A DNA stretch of 64,000 nucleotides from Hamiltosporidium tvaerminnensis (taxonomy: Eukaryota; Microsporidia; Dubosqiidae): positions 1,041,501-1,105,500 of the forward strand of contig CM061247.1 in assembly GCA_022605425.2 (NCBI GenBank), in the 5' to 3' direction. The translations under genes were made by a program, and so were the position numbers. Shown one piece after another: positions 11,947 to 23,064 of the stretch (positions within the stretch are counted from its first letter, which is position 1; every line of letters begins with the position of its first letter). The notes beneath the pieces were generated by a model. The model saw nothing but the letters and a program-made list of their open reading frames with translations. It did no database searches and had not been told where the DNA came from.

Positions 11947-13749
11947 TTAATTCTTCCTGCGTTTCTTATTTAATTTTCTATGGATGATGTCATACGAAGA
12001 ATAAGTACACTTCTTTTCATTATTTGGTCCGTATGGAATGAAAAATTGATCTCGATATTTTTCGGTATCCAATTCTGTCTTAAAAGTATTAGAATGATTT
12101 CTATTAAGATGCGTATCTAGAATCTTCTCGAAATCGATAACATTACTTTCATTTAAAATTTCTCTTTTAACTTCAGATATTTCAGAAGTATTGAAAAGAG
12201 AATCTTGAGTTTTATTTTCAAAGACAGAATGTAATTTAATATCTAAATTTTCTTTTTCAACTTTTATCTTTTTTCTAAATAATTTTGCTTTTTTATTGCC
12301 TCTAATAGCTATTCTTCTCAGATGATTGATTTCAAGGTCATTTATTTTTTCGGAAATTTCATCCAATTTTTTTTGAGGAATTTTTCCGATTTCACATTCA
12401 GTGTCGTACAATTTATTTTTAACTTCCGTAAAAAAGCACAAATCTTCGGGTGAAACCAAATTAAAGGTACTTCCTTCTCTTCCATTTCTTCCCACTCTTC
12501 CAACTCGATGAACAAAATTTTTAGAATCTGTCATATCATAATTAATTACCACATCCAGATTTCTAATATTTAGTCCTCTGCCTCCCAAATCCGTTGCAAT
12601 CAATATATTGACATTCTCAGAAACAAACTTGTTCATATTTATCTTACGAGCTTCTATATCCATACTACTATAGATAGACACATATTTAAGTGATAGACCT
12701 TCGAAAATAGCAGATAAAAGATCTGCCGTGTGTTTAGTAGAAACAAAAATCACGGTTTTTTTATCTGTTATTTTTTTCAAAAGAAACACCACTGCTGCTT
12801 CTTTACAGACATCTGGAAGATAAAAAAAGTAATTTTTTACAAGTTCACTGACAATTACATCGATTTTAACCAAAACTGGATTTTCTATCAATGGTTGCAA
12901 AAAAATATCTGAAAATATAACCGATTGTGTATATTTGAGTTTTTTAAAAATATCCACTTCAAAATTCTTTTGATATTTATCGATATGCTTTGTTTTCTTT
13001 TCCAATTCACTAATTTTTTCAACTTTTTTATTTTCTTTTTCATCGTTATTTTTAGATTCTACTTCCATTATAAGATTCGATGTTTCATCGGTTTTTGAAA
13101 AATCTTGATTTTCATCCAAATTTGATTTTTTATTTCCAGAAAAAAAATTATTTGAACAAATATTTTCATTAAACAGAGCATCCTCTTCATTATCAACAAC
13201 AACACATTCATCTGGTAAAGTAGCACTGACCAACACAGTCTGTCTTTCTTTTCTAATCCATTTTAAAATATCTATCAAATCACTTCTCATACCACCTTCT
13301 TCCAATATTCTATCGACTTCATCAATAACCAAAAGATCTACATCAACAATTTCTTTTAGTTCAGTTAAACAATATTTTAATTTACCTACCGTAGAAATAA
13401 CAATATTACTTTTACAATGCTTTTTGTCGTCAGAATGCCCAGTCAAAGCATATAAATTTACATTTATTCCAATAAGTAATTTTTTAAACATTTTGTGAAT
13501 TTGAATACATAATTCACGGGTCGGTGCAATTAAAAATGTACGTTTACCTTCTATTGCACGTTGAATAGCTGGAAGTATATAAACTAACGATTTTCCACTT
13601 CCTGTTTGTGAAATACACATTACATCTGTACCTTCTAATACAAGTGGAAGTGCTTTACGTTGTATTGGTGTAGGATGAACATACGGAATATTATAAAATA
13701 GTTTTTTATTCAAACCCATAGAAGAAAAAGAACCGCCTTTTATTTTCAT
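11947..13749 (-). CDS. DBP10: DEAD-box-type RNA helicase, DBP10/DDX54-like
   Basis: This is a 600-residue superfamily 2 helicase most like Dbp10, a nucleolar helicase for 60S ribosome assembly. The opening GGSFSSMGL and PTPIQRK (Q motif) match the Dbp10 N-terminus. Helicase motifs in order are SQTGSGKS (47-54), PTREL (76-80), STVGKL (119-124), DEVD (143-146), SAT (175-177), VIFVSTK, ATDLGGRGLNI and HRVGRVGRNGR. Three differ from consensus: AxTGxGKT to SQTGSGKS, TPGR to TVGK, and DEAD to DEVD. About 95 Asn/Lys/Glu-rich residues are inserted between SAT and the NPVLVKIDV strand. The basic C-terminus is truncated relative to yeast (995 residues). The start is taken as ATG at 13749, directly behind CCC. 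An upstream TTG in the same frame is ignored. An ATTAAA variant overlaps the stop. Confidence 0.88.
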   Translation of the reverse strand: MKIKGGSFSSMGLNKKLFYNIPYVHPTPIQRKALPLVLEGTDVMCISQTGSGKSLVYILPAIQRAIEGKRTFLIAPTRELCIQIHKMFKKLLIGINVNLYALTGHSDDKKHCKSNIVISTVGKLKYCLTELKEIVDVDLLVIDEVDRILEEGGMRSDLIDILKWIRKERQTVLVSATLPDECVVVDNEEDALFNENICSNNFFSGNKKSNLDENQDFSKTDETSNLIMEVESKNNDEKENKKVEKISELEKKTKHIDKYQKNFEVDIFKKLKYTQSVIFSDIFLQPLIENPVLVKIDVIVSELVKNYFFYLPDVCKEAAVVFLLKKITDKKTVIFVSTKHTADLLSAIFEGLSLKYVSIYSSMDIEARKINMNKFVSENVNILIATDLGGRGLNIRNLDVVINYDMTDSKNFVHRVGRVGRNGREGSTFNLVSPEDLCFFTEVKNKLYDTECEIGKIPQKKLDEISEKINDLEINHLRRIAIRGNKKAKLFRKKIKVEKENLDIKLHSVFENKTQDSLFNTSEISEVKREILNESNVIDFEKILDTHLNRNHSNTFKTELDTEKYRDQFFIPYGPNNEKKCTYSSYDIIHRKLNKKRRKN

Positions 13750-13752
13750 GGG
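13750..13752 (-). promoter_or_regulatory. CCC motif abutting the DBP10 start
   Basis: Read on the minus strand, CCC directly precedes ATG. This agrees with the other core genes and decides the start codon. Confidence 0.5.
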
Positions 13753-14032
13753 CAACTCAACGACAAGTACTTAAAAATTTAAAAAATTAATTTTTTTTGA
13801 GAGTAGAGAACCAGAATAAAATTATTATAAATTTAGAAATACAAATTATGAAGTACATATTATTTTAGAATCTAGATATTTTGAATAAAATCATAAAAAT
13901 ATAGAAGTACAGACTATTTTAGAAAGTAAAGAATTAGAAAAAAATAATTCGTTGGTATTATGTAAAATAAATTTGAGGAAGAAATATAAATTATTCTGGG
14001 GAGTATAAAGAAATTTGCTATTCACTACACTA

Positions 14033-14263
14033 CTTACTTACTTATTCCATTCCTCTTTTACCTTTCGGTGTCGACGATGATCAAATGAAAGTTTACCATT
14101 TGCTTCTTTTAATCGGTTGTAACTCGTGATTATAAGAGATCCGCATATAAAACAGTGTGATTTATATCCCATAAAAATGATAACATCGAATTTCACATCA
14201 ATTCTACGTAACATTGTCAGCCAGATAGGTTTCAATGTGGTTATCCTCTCTCCACAAAGTATG
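14033..14263 (-). mobile_element. Short (225-bp) dispersed element, copy S2
   Basis: Read on the minus strand it begins with a short leader, then GAGAGGATAACCACATTG and CTATCTGGCTGACAATG, and matches S1 (4426-4649) at both ends. It finishes GGAATAAGTAAGTAAG. Identical 10-bp flanks CACTACACTA at 14023-14032 and 14264-14273 look like a target-site duplication. A frame of 58 codons from an internal ATG contains CFICG and a basic KANGK/HRRHRK-like tail, but S1 does not preserve it, so I do not call a protein. The neighbouring full-length 700-bp element begins only about 130 bp away. Confidence 0.6.
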
Positions 14264-14391
14264 CACTACACTAACTAAGTATTATTTAAAATATATTACT
14301 TTCGATTTATAAAGTTTTTAATTTCAAAAATAATTTGAATTAAATAAAATAAAATCAAATCTAATGTATAGTTATTAAATCATAAAGTTAT

Positions 14392-15112
14392 GGAGGAAGG
14401 ATAACTACATAAAAAACTTTCTGCTTGGCAATGAGTGTGTGAAACTGGTGTGAGATCATTGTTTGGATTTTTGGTGGGAAAAAAACTCACTACATTTTCG
14501 GTTGTTCCATGAGATTTGTAGAAGGAGGAAGCCTACGAATAGTCGCGCTCTTTTCTAAAAATATATTTGTACTTTTTATGTAACTAAATTACAGACCGCA
14601 GCTGAACATCTAGGTAATTGCAATATAAAAGGATTGAAAACCTAGCCTTGCTCACTCGGGTTAGAAAACTTAGCGCCTGTAAGATATAGAAAATAAACAC
14701 ATTTAAAGCCAGGGAAGCTAAGTAGCTGGTTTTACCCCTTGGTATGACATTGCAATGTCTAGGTGGACTCCATGTAAATCGCTGAAATATATCTTAGCTA
14801 GAAGTTTATTGGGTTCAGAAAGTGTAGAGTAATTGGATATGCTCCATAGTCTTGGAGGAGCTTAGGATGGGCTTCGGCCTTCAATCACACTCCATGCAAC
14901 GGACATTAACGAACTCAGGGCAACTGCCTCGCCTATTAATTAGGTTCTACACACCTGGTAGATGAAAGGCTTTGAGATGTGGGTATCGCAGGAAGTACTG
15001 ATGGGGTGTTGGGTAGCAGTTATTTATGTTAAATCTAGAACTGCGTTAATGTCATGAAAACAAATATAACATTTTCCACTGTCTTAAAAAATATGTGATA
15101 CTTTTAAATAAA
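14392..15112 (+). mobile_element. 700-bp dispersed element, copy 2
   Basis: This is a full-length copy starting GGAGGAAGGATAACTACAT and ending CTTTTAAATAAA. A direct repeat ATAAAGTTAT flanks it (14382-14391 and 15108-15117), although part of the right-hand repeat coincides with the element's own AAATAAA tail. It has several small indels relative to copies 1 and 3 that disrupt any shared reading frame. A short hairpin stem (CAAT/ATTG, 14621-14636) replaces the CCATG/CATGG stem of other copies with a compensating base-pair change. Confidence 0.75.
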
Positions 15113-15117
15113 GTTAT

Positions 15118-15953
15118 TTTTATTTTCAAATTAAATCTTTAAGAATCCATCAAATTTGATAAGTAAGTTATTTGAAAAATTAATTTCTTTTAAGATTTCT
15201 GTATGAATTTAATTTATTTAATCTAAAGAAATAATTTTAATTGCAAATTACATATTATGTTAAATAATTTTTTAGATTAAGAAGTGTATAAATATTTTGA
15301 TTGAAATCTTTATATTTTGTTAAAATTTGATTTTTACCTTTTTTACATAAATGATCGAAATAACTCCTTTTTTTATAAAATCATATATTAATTATAAAGT
15401 ATATTTTATATATCAAGAAAGTGTTTTATATTTTTATTTAAATGTATTTGTGATATAGATTTGGTAATTTTGAAACTAAAAAATAAAATTTATACGAACT
15501 CTCTATTAAAATATTCAAACAAAAAGAGAGAAATCATTTTAACAGAGCTATAGATAGAAATAAATTTTAGTTTCTTGAATTTGTAAAAGTATGTGTAATT
15601 AAATGAAATAGGTAAATGAATTATAATTTCTATTCAATTTATCAATTTTTTTTTCAGATTCGAAAATATTAATATACAGCCAAAACATATTTTAAAAAAT
15701 TTAGAGGAAAACGATTGAATTGGGTTACTATTTTGTCAGCTATAATATTTTAAAAGACAATGAAAAAATATTATGAAACAAGAAGAACTCTTTATTAATG
15801 TTTTGATTTACTTAATATTAAAAATATTTTTCTAATTAAATTTAATTAAAACATTTTTATCGATTGGTATATAATAATAGATTTACAAAAAGAATCAAAT
15901 AAACCGATAAAAATATATTGGAACATAATATATTTTACAAATTGGGGAACGGT
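15118..15953. other. AT-rich intergenic upstream of the secreted protein gene
   Basis: No gene, repeat or RNA recognised. An in-frame TTG 36 bases above the called ATG is not taken as a start. Confidence 0.5.
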
Positions 15954-17102
15954 ATGCAGTATTTGAAGATGGCTACAACCTATTTGATTTTTTCGAGTAT
16001 ATTTGGGCCTATTTTTGCTTCCAATATACAAGCCGATGCCGATGCAGAAGGTGATTCAAGCGTTCGAGATATTCAAGGTGAGGATTTGGGCAATGATTCG
16101 AGCAGTGTTGTAAACAATGGTGCGGATTCAATAGCGGGAAACATGGTTTCAGAAGGTAATTTGAGTACAACCACTTTAAATTCGGCAACTGAAAATGTAA
16201 TTGAATCTGATTTACAAAATACTACTATAGAAAATTTAAATACAGCATCCCAGAACACAACAGTAGATTCAACCATAAACCAAGGAGCAACGAGCGGTCC
16301 AATATCTGGTGATGTATCTGCAAATCTAATTGTATCCACAGAAATCTCCCAAGGGGCATGTGGTACAACGGACGAGCACAACGCTAGCTTTTATAAATTT
16401 GAGAAGCCAGAAGAGGAAGGTAATTTAACTGAATCGGATATACCTTTAAGTCAGATGTTGTTAAGTAAGGAAACTAGTTTGAGTGGCTCAGCATCGAGTT
16501 TCGAGGTGATTTCAGAACCTTCTCCATCTGATGTATCGTTAAATGATGAACCTAGTCTAAACTATCCTAGTGTGAGCTCTGCGGGGAGTCATGAAAATAT
16601 TCCAATGTTCCGTGTCTCTTTGCCTTCTGAATCTGATTTAAATGAAGATCTACCATCAGGTTTATCTGGAAATGAAAGCTTGTCTGATATTGATGATGTT
16701 TTTAGTAACGCTGGAAATGTCAATCAAATTAGATTGCCTGAAACTCTTCAAGTTAATATTAATAATGACCAACAAAATGATAGTGAGGTATCAAGCGAAA
16801 TAGGTAGTGATGTGGTAAGTGGAACAAATATTATAATTCCAAATGCGAATAATGAACCCGAAGATGTATCTAATTTGAATCAAAGCGATAATCTAAATGG
16901 CATTCATCCTTTAGGTAACGAAAATGAAGATGCTTTAAATTCACCCTCAAATTCAGATATCAAGCCCAAAGATGATAATGTAACTGGGGAAAATGATAAG
17001 ACCGAAAAAAAATCTAAATTGAAAACAGTAATAGTAGTTATTATTGTATCACTAAGCATAACTATTCTTCTAATAATAGTTTTAGGACTTAAAAATATTT
17101 AA
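15954..17102 (+). CDS. Secreted or single-pass membrane Ser/Asn/Asp-rich protein
   Basis: I recognise no family. From ATG at 15954 the protein has 382 residues. It starts with a signal-peptide-like stretch (MQYLKMATTYLIFSSIFG then PIFAS) and ends in a strongly hydrophobic segment (KTVIVVIIVSLSITILLI) followed by a short GLKNI tail. Between them lie about 320 hydrophilic residues dominated by Ser, Asn, Asp, Glu and Thr, with many N-x-S/T sites (for example NTT, NLS, NVT, NES) and very few Cys. This is the layout of a type I surface protein with a heavily modified ectodomain. A spore-wall or plasma-membrane role is possible but unproven. Its codons are visibly less AT-biased than the flanks. 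The same frame is open upstream to a TTG at 15918, but that is not a likely eukaryotic start. There is no CCC motif near the ATG. Confidence 0.75.
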   Translation: MQYLKMATTYLIFSSIFGPIFASNIQADADAEGDSSVRDIQGEDLGNDSSSVVNNGADSIAGNMVSEGNLSTTTLNSATENVIESDLQNTTIENLNTASQNTTVDSTINQGATSGPISGDVSANLIVSTEISQGACGTTDEHNASFYKFEKPEEEGNLTESDIPLSQMLLSKETSLSGSASSFEVISEPSPSDVSLNDEPSLNYPSVSSAGSHENIPMFRVSLPSESDLNEDLPSGLSGNESLSDIDDVFSNAGNVNQIRLPETLQVNINNDQQNDSEVSSEIGSDVVSGTNIIIPNANNEPEDVSNLNQSDNLNGIHPLGNENEDALNSPSNSDIKPKDDNVTGENDKTEKKSKLKTVIVVIIVSLSITILLIIVLGLKNI

Positions 17103-17106
17103 TAAA
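17101..17106 (+). terminator. AATAAA overlapping the stop of the secreted-protein gene
   Basis: The TAA stop (17100-17102) shares its last two bases with AATAAA. Confidence 0.45.
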
Positions 17107-20100
17107 TGCTGTTTATCTATGTTTATAGAATACAAAAAAATATTTTTTCACTTTTTTTCTGTAATTCCTCATCGAGGTGAAAAAATTCCTTGAAATATCG
17201 TTTTAAATAAAATCCATTACAACGGAAACGGTCATTATGTTTCCCAGAACCTTGCTTTAATTTTTAAAACGTGACACTAATTTTTTTTTGATTTACAAGT
17301 CGGTATTAATATTTGAAGATCATTAAGGCGCCTCAAAATGTTTCGCTATTAAACAAAATTTAATAAAAACCAAATTACATATTAAATTTTACTTCTAAAA
17401 TTTTATTTTAGTCATCCAAAGAATATGGATAACTTTCTTAATTTGGAGAATCTAAACTAAAAAAACTATTCTTAATTGATTTAATTCATATTAACCAAAA
17501 ATAATCGAAAATTTCGAGAAATTTACTCAAAATAAATCAAATTATGCTCTCGAAAAATGTGTTAAAAACTATGTATTCAATTGACTATGGCTTTGATTAC
17601 CAAAAAAAAACAAAATGAACTCGATAAAACCCCCGGGCGTTCGTAAGTTAAATTTGATCTAGAGAAGTATTAAAATTATAAAATATAAATTACTTTGTAA
17701 AACAAGATTAAAACTTTGAAATTATAAATGATATAATAAAAATAAAATTTAAAACTATAAATAAAGGAAAAGAACAAAACAGAAAAAGACGAAATCTAAA
17801 AGAAACTAATATAATACAGAATTGGGATAAATTGAGTCATGTACCTTCAAACTACGCTCTGGCACGATTTTTTTATATACTGAGTGTTTTTCCATAGCAA
17901 AAAATATGAATAAACTATATAAAAAGGCTATAATAGTTAATTTTTAGTGTGAATTTGAAACAAATGAAGATTAATAATGGTCACTCAATTTTTTGGACCA
18001 TAAATCATAATTTTCATCATAATGATATAAAAAAAAATTGAATAACCAAAAATGTGCGCGATAATTGATTATGCATTAAGTCCAGTAGTTAAGATTTTTC
18101 ACCAATAATTCGTTGAAATGTTAGATTAAAATAACAATCCCATTTAATGAATTAAGCCGACTTCTTGTTCCTAAATTCGATCATTAAATATGTTTTAAAT
18201 TCCATTTTAGAAAATTTTGCTCACATAGTAAGGTAAAGCTTGCAGAAATTGTAAATAAAATCTTTAAAAATAGACGAAGAAGTTATATATTGTTACTAAA
18301 AAGGAACTAGTGAAATTGTAGGAGAAATTTGAATGTTTATCTTAGAAAATTTTGCCAAGAAATCTTGTACCTTTTTTGAATATCTTTATAGAAAATTTAA
18401 TATTGTTCTATTAGATTCATAATAAACATTAAATAAATACTATCAGATCGTTGATATAAGAACCAAAGAGTTTTTAAAGCCAGATAATTTTCTAAAAATC
18501 AATATAGCAGCTCGCGGTCTAAAATATTTTGCGATTCTTGCTAAAGGTTTTGATAAATATTCCAAAAATATTCAGCAGGGAATTAGAAATGACCAAAAGA
18601 TCAATAAAATTCGCCGAAATTAATCAGATCATAGTATTGAAAAGAAACTTAATACCATAAAAAAAAGTAAAGAATGTATGTTACAGTGTTAATAGAACCT
18701 ATAACTTATTAAAATGCAAGAATATTTTTAACGTTAAAAAAAAGAAAAACCTTGCTTAAATGAGCCAAGGAAGTTTAATGTATCGTCATTGCTGATTTTC
18801 GGAAAAGATTTCAAGGTATAGAAAAATATGGTTTTATTTACTGGCTTCACGGTTGTGAGCGGTAGAAATTATAAGACAGAATATATATAATCGCTCTTGT
18901 GGTGTTTTTACAAATGGCATTAGAACATACAAAAATATTAAAATTGAGAGAAATCATATGTTTGCAATACCCGAGGCATGATACGTTCACAGGATACAAA
19001 ATGACGACTGAAGTCATTTCTCTTATCGACCAAGAGCAATAATTTGGCAACATAACGTGGATGAGAGTCGGAAAATACGTGTATAGAAGTCATGCAATAA
19101 AATGAGATGCATTGGAAATAAATTCTCGTTATACAAGCAAACATGGAGCAGTAAATTGCAATCGCACTTCAAATTTTTAAACTACTAATTTTATAAGATG
19201 AAATCAAAAAAAATACGCTTCTTAACCATATATAGCGGGTTAGGAATAACCCAAATAAACTAGTTATTCAAAGTATATTGAATTTTAATTACAAAAAACA
19301 GGACCGCTAATCAATTTTTTTATGAAAATATGTGTTTTTATTATATAAAATTTAACTAAAGAAAAGTTTTTTTCGTTACTTTTTTCATTTAATAAAGTTC
19401 GAATTTAGATTACTTTTATGCATGAAACGGGCAAATTACATAATATTTAATCAAAAAAAATATTTAGAAACCACAATTAGTTCTTATTTTTAAAAAAAAA
19501 TTATAAAAAATTTCTTACCTCCTAGTTGCTACCAAAATTGCACATAGAGAGATCTTCTTGAACATCTAAATGCATTTTTACACTTTTTTATCTGTTTTCA
19601 ACATATTAACATTTTAAAGAACTAATATATCAATAGCATTATGATACTATTTTTATAAACTGTATTTTGTTTGAGTTTTGCCATGGAATTGTATCAGAAA
19701 TCCTGACCAATAAGAATTAAAAGAGATTTAAAGTATTCTTATAAGAAAAACTGTTAGATGGAAAACAAACAACAAATTTTTTATCATTTGTGACGGGAAC
19801 AAATTTGGAATAAATATAGGATTTAATTGAAATTTTACTTGATTTAATTACCAAATATATCAAGTCATCTTCACAACAACGTTGTTATTTGTTCAAACAA
19901 AATAATATTTTATTGCATGGCCTACATAATTTCTAGTTGTGCTTTTATTCGTGGTTTTAGTGCTTTCGTATTCTTCATTCCCTTTTGAAATATCGCCTTT
20001 AATATTTTTGGATTCTATCTTATCTTCATTTCCTGCTTTTAATTATACCAGGAGCCAACATTTCCTATTTATATCTGAAAAAAAAAACATCGGAAAATAT

Positions 20101-20339
20101 CCGTTTAATAATTTTGCGTTAAATTATTCGAAATCTTGGTTTGTATTTGTTTAGAAGAAAAACGGAATTAAAATTTTTTTAAGCTTTTGATATTTCTATA
20201 GGAAGGAGAACGTCTGCAAAATAGTGCTATTTTTTTAAAAAAATCTAATTTGTCATTTGAATGTAGCTGGTTGGGAATCATAAGCGACATTTTAAGTAAT
20301 TTCTAGGTAAAATATATTAACTCAGTCTTTCTTGTTCAG
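17107..20339. other. Long intergenic; atypical patch at 18840-19160
   Basis: Mostly featureless AT-rich DNA. The stretch around 18840-19160 is more balanced in base composition and has overlapping broken frames on both strands (for example SHPRYVAKLLLLVDKRND on the minus strand). This suggests a decayed coding sequence or transposon, but I cannot identify it. Confidence 0.45.
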
Positions 20340-20794
20340 TTTAGAAGACGCAAGTCCTAGGAAATATAAGAATATGCCCTAATAAAAAGCCAGAAAAACA
20401 AAGTAGCAAGTTAAACCAGTTAAGTAAATTATAAAGATAAGATTAATCACTGTATATCGAAAAGATATATCTTAGTTGGTTGTCTACCACGTTCAGTAAT
20501 TGAGGATCAGGGCGGTTGCTGTGGCTTTGATAGGCTGAATTAGGATTTTTGCCTGCGTTTAAATTCCATGCAACGGACATCGACGAATTCGCTGAATTGC
20601 TTTACCGATTAAATAGCTTCAACTCACCTTATTAATACAAAGATTATAAATTTAGGTTTCGTAAGAGAATTTGATGAAGTTTTTTTTTGATGGATGGGAG
20701 GCAGTTATCTATTTATTACTTAGACCCGCATTAATGTCTAGAAATCAATAACCAGTGCCATTGTTGTTATTCCCATTATATTTTATTAAATAAA
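20340..20794 (+). mobile_element. 700-bp dispersed element, copy 7 (5'-truncated, decayed)
   Basis: This matches the second half of the family. It begins near the AGAAGACTTAGCGCCTGG region (here GAAGACGCAAGTCCTAGG), and includes AAAGCCAGA, CCATGCAACGGACAT, GGGAGGCAGTTAT and the terminal TTATTAAATAAA. The 5' third is missing, as expected for incomplete reverse transcription of a retroposed copy. Many substitutions indicate age. Confidence 0.6.
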
Positions 20795-22329
20795 TCTAAA
20801 CGTGCCTTGTTTTCAACTACTGAACGTAAAATACATCAGCTTAAAATCTATTTTTCTTATAAATAGTGAATTCAAATGGCAAATGTACTCTATTTGGCAT
20901 ATATTATATAATAAAATCTTTATTTGTAATTAAACCTCTTTTTACAATTATTTTATTTTCCAATTGGTAAATTTAGTTTTCGTTTAAAACTTAGTAAATA
21001 TATGATCGTACTGATAATCAATTTTCACAAACTTCATATTCATGTTATGAACCATATTGAATTATATCTTTTTTCAGTAAAAAAATATAATTTTTCTTTT
21101 ATGGTAATTTTCTAATAATCCATTGAAAAAACTTTTATAATTCTTCCGAAAATTTAGTCTTTTACAATATTATAACGTTTTTAAACTAATTTCTATTGAT
21201 CGTAAAAAAAATAATCTTAAAATTCACAAACTAAAATAAGTTGTAAAAAATAAATCCAATAAATATTTCATAACCCCAATATCATGTACAGAGAATCAAC
21301 CTCTAAAAGAAAACATCCAAAATTTAAGTTCGGTTTTAAAAATTATAATTTCTTGAATATCATTGATTTAATTCAGTAATGTCCCAACGAAGATGACTTA
21401 CCTCGAAATGTTTAATTGGAAGTAAGAATCTAAGACGCCAATAAGAGGGCTTCAATTAAAATATTTCTCTTTCTATTTGTTCATAAATTTTATGCGACCA
21501 ATAATGTGATTAGAAGTGAACATAAAACAATTAAAAAGATTCTATTGGTTCAAAAAAAATATTCGAAATAAACATTGTTAAAATTATTTCTAGACTGTAT
21601 TAATATGGAAGGAAAAACAAAAGAATATATTTTTTTCATTTTTCTTAATGCTTCTGTTTAAAAAAAATTAACTCACGTGGTTAAGCTTTATATTCTAAAA
21701 ATTTACAGTTACATCAAAGATTGAATGATAGGATTGATGCTTTAAATCATTATTCCGTGTAATATATTTATATTCTCAAAAATAAATGCACAAACAATTT
21801 TGCTTGAATAGCTCCGTGTAACTTTATACTTGATTAAATTAAAAGATTTTTATTAGAAATGAGTAAGAATTTATACAATAAATAAATTAACCAATAGCAT
21901 ATAGTTAAAGGAACATTTGTTTCGGATAAAGAAAATTTATCAAGAAAAAAAACTGAATTGATTAAAAAAAGTTATAAGACGAAAAGGCAAACATAAAATG
22001 CCGAGCTGAAGCTCTGAAAAATTGGAAGTAAATAGAATTAAGAATAATAATACGCCAAAATAAAAAGATCCTAAAATTGTTTTGAGAAATTGCTTAAGAG
22101 CGGGAAATAATTCAGATATGAAATAACAAATAGATATAAGAGAAACAGACTAGATGAGAGTATAAATTTTTTAATAAAATGATTAAGGAAATCTGGTTCA
22201 GATAATGAACTTTAAGTTATTTTCAGAATTTTTTTCTTATGCATGTAAAAGAAAGTTCGTTTCTACGAGCTTAAAGTCTATTAATTTATAGTTTTGCTAC
22301 AAAAATTTTATATTTAAAAAATTATTTCT
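20795..22329. other. AT-rich intergenic, no gene seen
   Basis: Poly-A/T tracts only. No frame, RNA gene or repeat was recognised. Confidence 0.5.
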
Positions 22330-22346
22330 AATTTTTACTGATTTAT
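22330..22346 (+). repeat. 17-bp target-site duplication, left copy
   Basis: AATTTTTACTGATTTAT directly precedes the element at 22347 and is repeated without mismatch at 23065-23081. This fixes both ends of the insertion. Confidence 0.85.
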
Positions 22347-23064
22347 GGAGGATAACCACATAAAAAACTTTCTGCTTGGCATGAGTGTGTGAAACTGGTG
22401 TGAGGTCATTGTTTGGATTTTTGGTGGGAATAAAACCATACTACATCTTCGGTTGTTCCATGGGAGTTGTTATGAGGAGGAGAGGTCTAAGAAATGGTGA
22501 AACTTTTTCTACGAATTTATTTGTAGTTTTTTATGTAACCAGATTGCAGACCGCAGCTGAACATGTAGGTAATTGCCATGTAAAAGCATGGAGACCTAGC
22601 CTTGCTCACTCGGGTTAGAAGACTTAGCGCCTGGGAGATATAAAAATAAAAACCATTAAAAGCCGGGAGAGCTAAGGCAGGTTATACCTGTTGGTATGAC
22701 ATTGCACTGTCTAGGTGGACCCCATGTAAATCTCTGAAATATATCTTATCCAGAAGTTTATTGGGTTCAGAAAGTGTAGAGTAATTGTGAATGCTGCATA
22801 GCCTGGAGGGGAGCCCAGGTGGAGGCTTCTGCCTTCGATCACACTAAATGCAACGGACATTAACGAACTCCGGCAACTACCTCGCCTAGTAATTAGGTTC
22901 TACACACCTGGTAGATGAAAGGATTTGGGACTTAGGTATCGTAGGGGTTACTGATGGAGTTTTGGGGTAGCAGTTAATTATGTTGAACCTAGAACTGCGT
23001 TAATGTCATGAAAAAAAATATAACACTTGCCACTATTTTAAAAAGATGTGATACTTTTAAATAA
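22347..23064 (+). mobile_element. 700-bp dispersed element, copy 3 (best preserved)
   Basis: This 718-bp insertion is bounded by a perfect 17-bp direct repeat. It starts GGAGGATAACCACAT and ends TTTTAAATAA(A). A long duplication of this size and the absence of terminal inverted repeats point to target-primed reverse transcription rather than cut-and-paste transposition. There is no intact protein frame: one of 77 codons from 22385 has GTG, not ATG, at its start. Internal short hairpins such as CCATG-TAAAAG-CATGG (22576-22591) suggest a structured RNA. Mobilisation by the R4-like elements of this window is my inference from the shared tail. Confidence 0.82.

Noticed and set aside
13753-13755. 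TTG start for DBP10, two codons above the ATG
   Set aside because: The ATG at 13749 is directly preceded by CCC, as at the other core genes.
15918-15953. Upstream extension of the secreted protein beginning at TTG
   Set aside because: TTG is not a credible start in a eukaryotic nuclear gene. The ATG at 15954 gives a cleaner signal peptide.
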